Assembly (NCBI GenBank): GCA_938003595.1
Contig: CALKYH010000266.1
Location: 1 to 6,140, forward strand
Length of the DNA stretch: 6,140 bases
Source of the DNA: an uncultured bacterium
GTDB lineage: Bacteria; Planctomycetota; Phycisphaerae; Phycisphaerales; UBA1924
Reading direction: 5' to 3'
Below the pieces are notes generated by a model. It saw only the letters and a list, made by a program, of their open reading frames with translations. It was not told the origin of the DNA and ran no database searches. Numbering within the stretch: position 1 is the first letter of the stretch; each line of letters starts with the position of its first letter. A program made the translations under genes and the position numbers. Of this stretch, positions 1-6,140 are shown piece after piece.

Positions 1-327
1 GTGACGCTGAGCGCGACGAGTTCGGTCCTGGGCTGGGAGCAGACGAGTTCGCTGGTCTCGGGGCGCTCGGTCATTTTCGACTCGGCGACCAGCGGCGCGA
101 AGTTCCTGACGGTGGAGGGGAACAACACGCTGACGATCGACAGCGGGGCGACGGTGCGGGGCCGCAACGGCACGATCCGCGGCTCGCTGCTGACCGGCGG
201 CGGGACGCAGACCCTGATCAACAACGGGCTCATCTCTTCGGACTTCGCGGGTCCGGGGATCGACATCGCGACGCTCTCCAACTTCACGAACAACGGGGTG
301 GTGGAGGCGATCAACGGCGCCACCGGA
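1..327 (+). repeat. Module copy A of internal direct repeat (period 768 bp)
   Basis: This stretch encodes about 109 residues that recur 768 bp downstream in the same frame. The DNA is identical over 28 bases (110-137 against 878-905), and the proteins share motifs such as VEGNNTLTI, GATVRGR and GGGTQ. The window starts inside this copy, so its left boundary is unknown and further copies may lie upstream. The right boundary is approximate, because similarity fades just after the FTNNG motif. Confidence 0.8.
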
Positions 328-1710
328 TCGGTCGCGGCGACGAACTGGACGAACGGCGCGGCGGGCACGCTGCGGGCGATCGGCGCGGGCTCGGTCCTGA
401 CGCTGGGCGGCGCGTGGTCGAACGCGGGCGCGCTGGAGGTCACGAACGGGACGCTGAACCTGGGCGGGACCTTCACGAACACCGGCGCCGGCTTCTCGGG
501 GCTCGTGCGCACCGGCGGCGCGGTGAACATCACGGGGTCGATGACCAACACGGGCCAGTCGCTGGCGATCGACGCGGCGACGGGCACGATCACCTTGTCC
601 GGCGGCCTGATCACGGGCGGGACGGTGACGGAGGCCGGCGGCTCGCGCCTGGCGTTCAGCAGCAGCTTCGCCAACATCCTGGACGGCGTGACGGTGCAGG
701 GGACGGGCGACTTCACGGCTCCCTCGGCGCGGGTGCGTCTCCGGAACGGCTCCGCGTTCGCCGGCGATGTGACGCTGAGCGGGACCAGCGCCGTGCTGGC
801 GTACGAGCAGACGGCGTCGATCGCCTCCGGCCGGACGATCCTCTTCGACACCGCCACGACCGGCACCAAGTTCCTGTCGGTGGAGGGGAACAACACGCTG
901 ACGATTGAGAACGGCGCGACCGTGCGCGGGCGCAGCGGCGTCATCCGCGGCGCGCTGCTCTCGGGCGGCGGGACGCAGGCCGTCGTGAACAACGGGCTGA
1001 TCCTGGCGGAGGTCGCGGGGACCACCACGATCTCGAATCTGTCGTCCTTCACGAACAACGGCACGCTCGCCGCGGCGGGGGGCGCCACGCTGCGGCTGGA
1101 CCTCGGCTCGGCGTTCGATGTGACCGGGACGGTGGAGGCGAGGCCGGGCGGCACGATCCAGTTCTCGAACGGGATCGGGACGATCGGGCAGGACATCGAG
1201 ATCCAGCTCGGCGGCGCGCTGACGGCGAACTACGGGAGGCTCAACATCACGGCGCCGACGACGATCAACGGGACCGACCTGGCGATCTCGACGGTGAACG
1301 GCTTCAGCCCGGACTGGGGCGACTCCTTCGCAATCATGTCCTTCACGAGCGGCGTCGTGACGGGCGACTTCTCGACGCTGGCGCTGCCGACGCTCTCCGA
1401 CGCGGTGAACCTGCGCTGGTTCACGACCATGACCGCTACGGCGCTGACGATCGGCGTGCGCCACACGGCGGATGTGAACCGCGACAACAGCATCAACTTC
1501 GCGGATCTGAACATCATCGTGTCGAACTTCAACACCAACGGCGGCGAGGCGATGGGCGATGTCGACGGCGACGGGTTCATCGGTTTCGCCGACCTGAACC
1601 GCGTGCTGTCGTTCTTCAACACCTCGGCGCCGGTGAACACCGTGCCGGCCCCGGCGGGCGCGGCGCTGCTCGCGGCGGCCGGGCTGGCTGGCCTGCGTCG
1701 GCGGCGGTGA
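1..1710 (+). CDS. Repetitive beta-solenoid surface protein with dockerin-like domain and PEP-CTERM-like tail (5' partial)
   Basis: This is the 3' part (569 codons) of a secreted or surface protein rich in Gly, Thr, Ser, Ala and Asn. The GTG at position 1 is probably an internal Val codon: the matching point of the second repeat (codon 257) is also GTG, in mid-module, and no signal peptide follows position 1. Residues 1-109 and 257-364 are copies of one module, about two thirds identical over their first 84 residues. Between them a [FWM]-[ST]-N-x-G motif recurs about every 21 residues, as in beta-helix rungs. Residues 491-541 hold two EF-hand-like loops of dockerin type: D491/N493/D495/I498/D502 and D520/D522/D524/I527/D531. 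Residues 548-569 form a VPAP, hydrophobic stretch and RRRR tail, the layout of PEP-CTERM-type sorting signals. The inferred role is an exported cell-surface or matrix protein; ligand and function are unknown. The coding call is firm, the fold is inference. Confidence 0.85.
   Translation: MTLSATSSVLGWEQTSSLVSGRSVIFDSATSGAKFLTVEGNNTLTIDSGATVRGRNGTIRGSLLTGGGTQTLINNGLISSDFAGPGIDIATLSNFTNNGVVEAINGATGSVAATNWTNGAAGTLRAIGAGSVLTLGGAWSNAGALEVTNGTLNLGGTFTNTGAGFSGLVRTGGAVNITGSMTNTGQSLAIDAATGTITLSGGLITGGTVTEAGGSRLAFSSSFANILDGVTVQGTGDFTAPSARVRLRNGSAFAGDVTLSGTSAVLAYEQTASIASGRTILFDTATTGTKFLSVEGNNTLTIENGATVRGRSGVIRGALLSGGGTQAVVNNGLILAEVAGTTTISNLSSFTNNGTLAAAGGATLRLDLGSAFDVTGTVEARPGGTIQFSNGIGTIGQDIEIQLGGALTANYGRLNITAPTTINGTDLAISTVNGFSPDWGDSFAIMSFTSGVVTGDFSTLALPTLSDAVNLRWFTTMTATALTIGVRHTADVNRDNSINFADLNIIVSNFNTNGGEAMGDVDGDGFIGFADLNRVLSFFNTSAPVNTVPAPAGAALLAAAGLAGLRRRR
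769..1092 (+). repeat. Module copy B of internal direct repeat
   Basis: This is the second copy of the module. It aligns with copy A codon for codon from the shared GTG ACG CTG AGC start and is one codon shorter, the gap falling just before the TTC-ACG-AAC-AAC stretch (1048 here, 283 in copy A). Divergence is mostly conservative swaps (S/T, I/V/L, D/E), consistent with an old in-frame duplication under selection rather than a recent one. Confidence 0.8.
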
Positions 1711-1726
1711 TTGCGCGGGTATTGGC

Positions 1727-1754
1727 CGCCGCCCCGCGCGAGGTCGGGGCGGCG
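1727..1754. terminator. GC-rich hairpin between convergent genes, possible terminator
   Basis: A perfect 10-bp inverted repeat (1727-1736 with 1745-1754, 8-base loop) lies 17 bases after the stop of the solenoid gene and 44 bases beyond the stop of the minus-strand gene. It is followed by a smaller 6-bp hairpin with a 3-base loop (1762-1776). Neither has a T run on either strand, so this is not a classical intrinsic terminator. It may slow RNA polymerase from both sides or simply protect 3' ends. Confidence 0.4.
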
Positions 1755-1797
1755 CTGAGGAACGCCGCGGCGGCGTCGGCTGAGGCGGTGATCTGGA

Positions 1798-2391
1798 TCA
1801 TTCGGCGGCGCCGCGGATCGGGCAGCCGAGGGTGGGCGCGTGGTCAAGGCCCGAACCGCCGAGCACCCAGGAGAGGATGGACTCGCCGCCGGGGCTCGGG
1901 CCGATGTGCCCGCGCGTCAGCGTGACGCCGCCCTCGAACACGACATGATGGTTGGGCGCGCTCAGGACGACATGCCCGGAGGCGACGGCGCCGGCGCGCT
2001 CGGCGAGCCGGCCCTGGGGGTCGGTCGCGACCGTGGCGCCGGGAATGGCGGACGCGGCCTTCCACGAGGCGGAGTGCGCCCAGGCGTCGGCCTCGCGCTC
2101 GGGCCGGAAGAACCAGAAGCGCAGCTCGGCGCGATCGCCGAGGCGTTCAGCCAGGCGGGCGAGTTCCTCGATGCTGGCGCGGGTGCAGGGGCAGCGCGGG
2201 TGCGCGTAGATGTCCAGCCGCCAGCGCGGTGCGGCTTCTTCGTCAGAGGAGGACGCGGCCGCTGGAGCGGGCTCCGTGTCGAAGGCGACGAGCCACGCCA
2301 CGACCGCTCCGAGCGCGACCGCCCACGCGCCGAACACGACGGCGACGCGGCGCGGCAGGTCGGTCCGGGTCTGGGGGATCTCGTCGGACAC
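1798..2391 (-). CDS. Membrane-anchored thioredoxin-fold protein, RedB-like, with CPC motif
   Basis: The 197-residue product starts at a GTG (2389-2391). It is the only plausible start before an in-frame upstream stop, and no Shine-Dalgarno sequence is visible. A short N-terminus ending in RR is followed by one hydrophobic helix (about residues 16-37), then an Ala/Pro/Ser/Glu-rich linker and a soluble domain probably facing the periplasm. The domain opens with a beta strand running into AHPRCPCTRAS, with C67 and C69 as a CPC pair where thioredoxins have CXXC. A 'RGH-G---GG' segment (residues 160-169) and a late Cys in LGCPI (C190) follow. As I recall, planctomycetal proteins annotated RedB share this layout (HP-CPC near the start, RGHxG and GCP near the end). 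A redox or metal-handling role is inference; no substrate is known. It is convergent with the solenoid gene and divergent from the 2707 gene, so it appears to be a single-gene unit. Confidence 0.8.
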   Translation of the reverse strand: MSDEIPQTRTDLPRRVAVVFGAWAVALGAVVAWLVAFDTEPAPAAASSSDEEAAPRWRLDIYAHPRCPCTRASIEELARLAERLGDRAELRFWFFRPEREADAWAHSASWKAASAIPGATVATDPQGRLAERAGAVASGHVVLSAPNHHVVFEGGVTLTRGHIGPSPGGESILSWVLGGSGLDHAPTLGCPIRGAAE

Positions 2392-2552
2392 GCTCGATTT
2401 GTCGGCGGGATCTGGCCTCGGGTGAAGCCCTGCACTTCAACGGGGCCTCGGGATGGTCCGATAGCGCGGGATCGAGCCCCGGGACGGGGATTGCGAGGGT
2501 TGGGAACGGGCTCCGAATCGGGCGATGTCGCGGCGGCGTGGCCGTGCGGCTC

Positions 2553-2558
2553 TAGACT
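2553..2558 (+). promoter_or_regulatory. Possible -10 element TAGACT
   Basis: TAGACT matches the sigma-70 -10 consensus at four of six positions, including the key T1, A2 and T6, and sits in a brief AT-richer patch. No good -35 hexamer lies 16-18 bases upstream. If used, transcription would start near 2565 and give the gene at 2707 a leader of about 140 bases containing the inverted repeats. Confidence 0.25.
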
Positions 2559-2578
2559 TATGAAACGGCGCTCACTCA

Positions 2579-2654
2579 CCCCCGAAGGAATGAACGCAGT
2601 TCAGCGACCTCGTGCAGCGTTGCTCGGTGTCGGCGTTCCGTCGGGGGTTCATTC
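2579..2654 (+). promoter_or_regulatory. Overlapping inverted repeats in leader: candidate operator or RNA switch
   Basis: Three pairings share one left arm. (a) 2579-2597 pairs with 2633-2647: 15 base pairs, interrupted by one mismatch and a 4-base bulge. (b) GAATGAAC (2588-2595) pairs perfectly with GTTCATTC (2647-2654). (c) TGAAC (2591-2595) pairs with GTTCA (2599-2603) across a 3-base spacer. Because they share bases 2588-2595, the three cannot all form at once. This could be a mutually exclusive RNA fold ahead of the ribosome binding site, or a protein operator with half-site TGAAC. It matches no riboswitch or operator that I recognise. Confidence 0.4.
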
Positions 2655-2692
2655 ACCTGGCCGCGAGGCGTTCGGGGGCGCGGCCGCGAAAA

Positions 2693-2700
2693 AAGGAAGG
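2693..2700 (+). promoter_or_regulatory. Ribosome binding site for the 2707 gene
   Basis: AAGGAAGG lies six bases before ATG 2707, a near-ideal Shine-Dalgarno spacing in an A-rich context. It fixes the start at 2707 against in-frame upstream ATGs at 2560 and 2590, which lack such a site and would place the signal peptide internally. Confidence 0.75.
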
Positions 2701-2706
2701 TTTCGT

Positions 2707-3303
2707 ATGCGCATCTCCAGCGTCGTCGCCGTGGGTCTTGTCGTGTCGCTCTCGTCGGCGGCCCTCGCCAACCACATCCCCGGCCACAGCAACAGCGATC
2801 CCATCTTCCCGGTGCCGATCCCCGGCCAGGAGTTCTTCGACGGCGGCATCCTCTTCGTCACGGCGATCGGGCCCCAGTCGGGGCGAGAGATCGTCCATAC
2901 CTCGTTCGACATCACCTTCGTGTCCGACGGGGCGACGCCGGCGTCGAACCTGCTGGTCAACATCAACATGGGCCTCTTCGACGAGTTCGGCGACTTCTTC
3001 AGCGTCTCCTTCGCTCTCCTGGCGCCCGACCTGCCCTCCTGCTCCGGCGCGGCCACATTCACCGGGACCTTCGAGACCGACGCCCTGAACGGCACGACCA
3101 CGCCCAGCTTCTTCCCTCCGTACAGCATCGTGAGCCTGCAGATCGGCGCGGAGCTGAGCGATGGGACGGCGGGGCAGATCGACGGCTCGGGCTACTTCGT
3201 CGATTCGTTCATCAACTTCGAGCTGGCGCCCGTCCCGGCGCCGGGGTCCGCCGCGGCGGGCCTGCTCGGGTTGGCCGGACTGGGCGCCCGCCGCCGGCGG
3301 TGA
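2707..3303 (+). CDS. Small secreted protein with PEP-CTERM-like sorting tail
   Basis: The 198-residue product begins with a textbook Sec signal peptide: an MR start, a hydrophobic core, and a probable cleavage site after the ALA at residues 19-21. The mature part is acidic, rich in Phe, Gly, Ser, Thr and Asp, with alternating hydrophobic residues suggesting beta structure and a single Cys in the middle. I recognise no catalytic motif. The last 23 residues (176-198) are VPAP, then an Ala/Gly/Leu helix, then RRRR, closely matching the tail of the solenoid protein at the left of the window. Such tails (PEP-CTERM family) are recognised by exosortase-type membrane enzymes and direct proteins to the cell surface or matrix. 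The start is set by AAGGAAGG six bases upstream. The gene stands alone, with a structured leader before it and a hairpin 25 bases after it. The sorting call is fairly sure, the function unknown. Confidence 0.88.
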   Translation: MRISSVVAVGLVVSLSSAALANHIPGHSNSDPIFPVPIPGQEFFDGGILFVTAIGPQSGREIVHTSFDITFVSDGATPASNLLVNINMGLFDEFGDFFSVSFALLAPDLPSCSGAATFTGTFETDALNGTTTPSFFPPYSIVSLQIGAELSDGTAGQIDGSGYFVDSFINFELAPVPAPGSAAAGLLGLAGLGARRRR

Positions 3304-3327
3304 ATCCCGGCCGGATGATCACCCTGT

Positions 3328-3347
3328 CAGACTCCGAACCGAGTCTG
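3328..3347 (+). terminator. Perfect 7-bp hairpin downstream of the small secreted-protein gene
   Basis: CAGACTC, a six-base loop (CGAACC) and GAGTCTG form a perfect dyad starting 25 bases after the stop codon at 3303. The following bases are TAACTCG rather than a T run, so it is at best a weak or factor-assisted terminator. It also sits about 225 bases upstream of the atpD start and could instead be a protein-binding site for that gene. Confidence 0.4.
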
Positions 3348-3446
3348 TAACTCGCTGGCGATGGTCCGCTTGGGGCCGGCCTTGCCTGGCTCGCCGTCTC
3401 GATGGAGAGGCCGGCGCCGGGTCTGGCCCCGGCGGGGCGTCGCCGC

Positions 3447-3452
3447 TATCCT
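3447..3452 (+). promoter_or_regulatory. Possible -10 element TATCCT upstream of atpD
   Basis: TATCCT matches four of six -10 consensus positions (T1, A2, T3, T6) in otherwise very GC-rich DNA. A small GCCCC/GGGGC hairpin (3426-3438) precedes it, and there is no recognisable -35. It would give atpD a leader of roughly 110 bases. The rest of the 267-base gap 3304-3570 shows only GC-rich palindromes (for example 3411-3420) and no gene. Confidence 0.2.
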
Positions 3453-3554
3453 CTTGCCCCCCACGGATCGGCCGGGCGAGAAGTGGATGGAGGCCGCGGG
3501 CCCGCGGCGCTCCGATCGAGTGGACCCCAGCGAAACAGGGCGATTGCCGCCCGA

Positions 3555-3561
3555 GACGAGG
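3555..3561 (+). promoter_or_regulatory. Ribosome binding site of atpD
   Basis: GACGAGG ends nine bases before ATG 3571. It abuts the alternative ATG at 3562 with no spacer, so it favours 3571 as the start. The match to the Shine-Dalgarno core is modest. Confidence 0.45.
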
Positions 3562-3570
3562 ATGCTTGCC

Positions 3571-5013
<1,443 letters not shown>

Positions 5014-5043
5014 GCCCCGTCGCGAATCTGAACAGAAACCCCA

Positions 5044-5079
5044 CCGGCCCCCGCCTAGCGCGGGGGCCGGATCTTTTTT
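5044..5079 (+). terminator. Strong rho-independent terminator after atpD
   Basis: A perfect 11-bp GC-rich stem (5044-5054 with 5060-5070) with loop CTAGC is followed by AT-C and six T's (5074-5079). It begins 30 bases past the atpD stop. It cleanly ends the atpD transcript, so the next gene needs its own promoter. Confidence 0.92.
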
Positions 5080-5091
5080 GGGCGTCGCCGG

Positions 5092-5097
5092 TACAGT
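5092..5097 (+). promoter_or_regulatory. Possible -10 element TACAGT just before the DUF1569 start
   Basis: TACAGT matches four of six -10 positions (T1, A2, A4, T6) and ends seven bases before ATG 5105. Transcription would then start at or within a base or two of the ATG, giving a leaderless mRNA, which fits the lack of any Shine-Dalgarno sequence. A promoter is required here because the terminator at 5044-5079 isolates the gene. No good -35 is seen. Confidence 0.35.
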
Positions 5098-5104
5098 CGA
5101 TCGC

Positions 5105-5596
5105 ATGATCGACACCCGCACCGTCAAGGACCGGCGAACCCTTCGGTTCGCCACGATGGACGAGGCGCTCGCGGAGGCCTCGCGACTCGCGGCCGCGGAG
5201 GAGAAGGGCCGACTCACGCAGCTGGGCAACTGGCCGCTGGGCACATCGCTGCACCACATCGCCGTCTGGGCGCGGTACCCCTTCAACGGCTACGCCCCGG
5301 AGGTCGCGAGCCCGCCGTGGTTCGTGAAGGGGTTCGCGCGACTCTTCAAGAAGCGCCTCATGACCAAGCCCATGCCCACGGGCATGCGGATCCCCGGGAT
5401 CGCGGCGGGCACCATGGGGACCGAGCCCGTGCCCACGCCCACGGCGCTGGCCCAGATGCGCGCGGCGTTCGAGCGGCTAAATCGGGAGGCGCCGACGCTG
5501 CCCAATCCGGCGATGGGGCCGCTGACCCACGAGGAGTGGAAGTCGATGAACCTGCGGCACGCGGAGCATCACCTGGGGTTCTATCGGGAGGTCTGA
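5105..5596 (+). CDS. DUF1569 (DinB-like fold) protein
   Basis: The 163-residue product has the layout of the DUF1569 family, a branch of the DinB/YfiT-like four-helix-bundle superfamily. It opens with an RRTLRF strand and a DEALAEASRLAA helix. A GNWPLGTSLHHIAVW segment (H50, H51) follows, then a basic Lys/Arg-rich middle and an IPG segment. It ends with GPLTHEEWKSMNLRHAEHHLGFY (H152, H155, H156). In DinB-like proteins clustered His residues of this kind usually bind a divalent metal; some members are thiol-dependent transferases, but the activity of this one is unknown. I chose ATG 5105 because the family similarity begins right after it. The in-frame TTG at 5078 lies inside the T run of the preceding terminator. 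There is no Shine-Dalgarno sequence. It is probably a soluble cytoplasmic protein. Its 3' end overlaps the convergent membrane-protein gene by 16 bases. Confidence 0.88.
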   Translation: MIDTRTVKDRRTLRFATMDEALAEASRLAAAEEKGRLTQLGNWPLGTSLHHIAVWARYPFNGYAPEVASPPWFVKGFARLFKKRLMTKPMPTGMRIPGIAAGTMGTEPVPTPTALAQMRAAFERLNREAPTLPNPAMGPLTHEEWKSMNLRHAEHHLGFYREV

Positions 5597-6140
5597 ATTG
5601 CTCCGGCTGTCCTCGCTCCGCCCGTCTCGCGCAGCCAAGCCAGGTCATTGCGGATCGCTTTTCGGAGAAAGGACGACCCGATCTGACCTGTTGCGAGCGC
5701 GCCCAGATAGAGCGTCGTGGCGACGATAGACATCACGAGTACAATGGCTCTGGAATGTGGAAGCGCATCGCTGTTCGTGAGGAACTCCGCAGCCGCGAGG
5801 AGCGTCATGAGAAGGATGACCGCGATGAGCGCCAGCGTGAGCGTGCGCGAAGCGCGCAGCCGTCCAGGGGCTCGGGTGGGCGGCGGGGTTCGGCGCGACA
5901 GCTCGATCAGTCGCCGAAGTGTCCAAGCCCACGCCAGGAGCAGGAGAATGTCGGCGATGTGGGTAGCATCAATCGAGACCATCTGCTGCGGGATCCGCGG
6001 TCCTCGTTCAGCCAGTTCCACGACGGTCCAGGCGGCGCTCCCAGTGTAGATCACTCCCGCCGCGGTCCAGAGACCGACGACGAGGCGAACGCTGACATGA
6101 GGATCGCGCGCATCGAGGCGCGGGAATCGCAGTATGTTGC
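5581..6140 (-). CDS. Four-helix integral membrane protein of unknown function (5' partial)
   Basis: The minus-strand frame is open from the right edge of the window to a TAG at 5581-5583, so at least 186 residues are present and the true start lies outside. The GTG at 6052-6054 is an unlikely start because it falls inside a hydrophobic segment that begins near 6084. Four probable transmembrane helices are visible: about 6084-6010, 5961-5902, 5844-5776 and 5751-5689. A basic, Pro/Arg-rich loop separates helices 2 and 3, and a charged C-terminal tail ends in SR. No catalytic motif or known family is recognised. Codon use is less GC-biased than in its neighbours (more codons ending in A or T, such as AGA, GTA, ACA), which may mean weak expression or later acquisition. 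The gene is convergent with the DUF1569 gene and overlaps its end. The coding call rests on clean helix and charge patterning. Confidence 0.75.
   Translation of the reverse strand, partial: NILRFPRLDARDPHVSVRLVVGLWTAAGVIYTGSAAWTVVELAERGPRIPQQMVSIDATHIADILLLLAWAWTLRRLIELSRRTPPPTRAPGRLRASRTLTLALIAVILLMTLLAAAEFLTNSDALPHSRAIVLVMSIVATTLYLGALATGQIGSSFLRKAIRNDLAWLRETGGARTAGAIQTSR

Larger units (their letters stand above)
2392..2706. other. Divergent intergenic region, 315 bp, with structured right half
   Basis: This gap separates the divergent starts of the RedB-like gene and the small secreted-protein gene and must carry both promoters. I see no credible gene in it. The plus-strand reading frame open across it (from 1840) has arginine-rich shadow composition and would bury the signal peptide at 2707. 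The left half has only minor repeats: GGCCTCGGG twice and a small CCCCG/CGGGG hairpin near 2480. The right half holds a -10-like TAGACT (2553-2558), overlapping inverted repeats (2579-2654) and the ribosome binding site. Confidence 0.7.

Noticed and set aside
1230..1847. 205-codon minus-strand open frame across the end of the solenoid gene
   Set aside because: It is a shadow of the dockerin-like and tail region, has no coherent domain, and conflicts with clear repeat and EF-hand-type signatures on the plus strand.
2591..2603. TGAAC-N3-GTTCA as a LexA (SOS) box
   Set aside because: The Gram-positive-type LexA box has GAAC and GTTC separated by four bases. Here the spacer is three, and the gene downstream is a surface protein, so the motif is kept only as an unassigned dyad.
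1840..2706. Long plus-strand extension in frame with the 2707 gene
   Set aside because: It runs antisense to the RedB-like gene, is Arg/Gly/Ala-rich without domains, and would bury a perfect signal peptide and ribosome binding site at 2707.
2560..2706. Alternative start ATG 2560 for the small secreted protein
   Set aside because: It has no ribosome binding site, a putative -10 lies immediately before it, and it would put 49 basic residues ahead of the signal peptide.
3361..3570. N-terminal extension of atpD from an upstream ATG
   Set aside because: Family members begin near the residues encoded from 3571. The extension is Arg/Pro-rich with no similarity, and a ribosome binding site lies before 3571.
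5717..6049. 110-codon plus-strand open frame opposite the membrane-protein gene
   Set aside because: It is Ser/Arg/Ala-rich with no recognisable features, whereas the minus strand shows four well-formed transmembrane helices.

Overview
The window is GC-rich, densely coded bacterial DNA. It most likely comes from a planctomycete of the Phycisphaerae/Phycisphaerales type. The grounds are two neighbouring secreted proteins that both end in a 'VPAP - hydrophobic stretch - RRRR' tail (a PEP-CTERM-like sorting signal), one with a dockerin-like calcium-binding pair just before that tail, plus a RedB-like thioredoxin-fold protein and a DUF1569 protein of kinds common in Planctomycetes. The taxonomic call is inference from protein style, not from a marker tree.

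Layout, left to right. (1) 1-1710, plus strand: the 3' part of a large repetitive, probably beta-solenoid, surface protein. It contains two copies of a module offset by 768 bp, then a dockerin-like domain and the sorting tail. The gene enters from outside the window. (2) 1711-1797: a short GC-rich gap with a hairpin between convergent genes. (3) 1798-2391, minus strand: a membrane-anchored thioredoxin-fold protein with a CPC motif. (4) 2392-2706: a 315-bp divergent intergenic region whose right half holds overlapping inverted repeats and ends in a clear ribosome binding site. (5) 2707-3303, plus strand: a small secreted protein with a signal peptide and the same kind of sorting tail. (6) 3304-3570: an intergenic region with a perfect 7-bp hairpin. 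(7) 3571-5013, plus strand: atpD, the F1 ATP synthase beta subunit, followed at once by a strong intrinsic terminator (5044-5079). (8) 5105-5596, plus strand: a DUF1569 (DinB-like) protein, possibly read from a leaderless transcript. (9) 5581-6140, minus strand: the 3' part of a four-helix membrane protein that overlaps the DUF1569 gene tail to tail by 16 bp and runs off the right edge.

The genes do not form one pathway. The two surface proteins would be substrates of the same export and sorting route, an exosortase-type system whose enzyme is not in this window. The beta subunit must assemble with ATP synthase subunits encoded elsewhere, because neither atpG nor atpC flanks it. I see no tRNA, rRNA, CRISPR array, insertion sequence, phage gene or toxin-antitoxin pair, and no convincing new defence or biosynthetic system. 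The points most worth following up are the solitary atpD, the structured leader at 2553-2706, and the modular solenoid protein.
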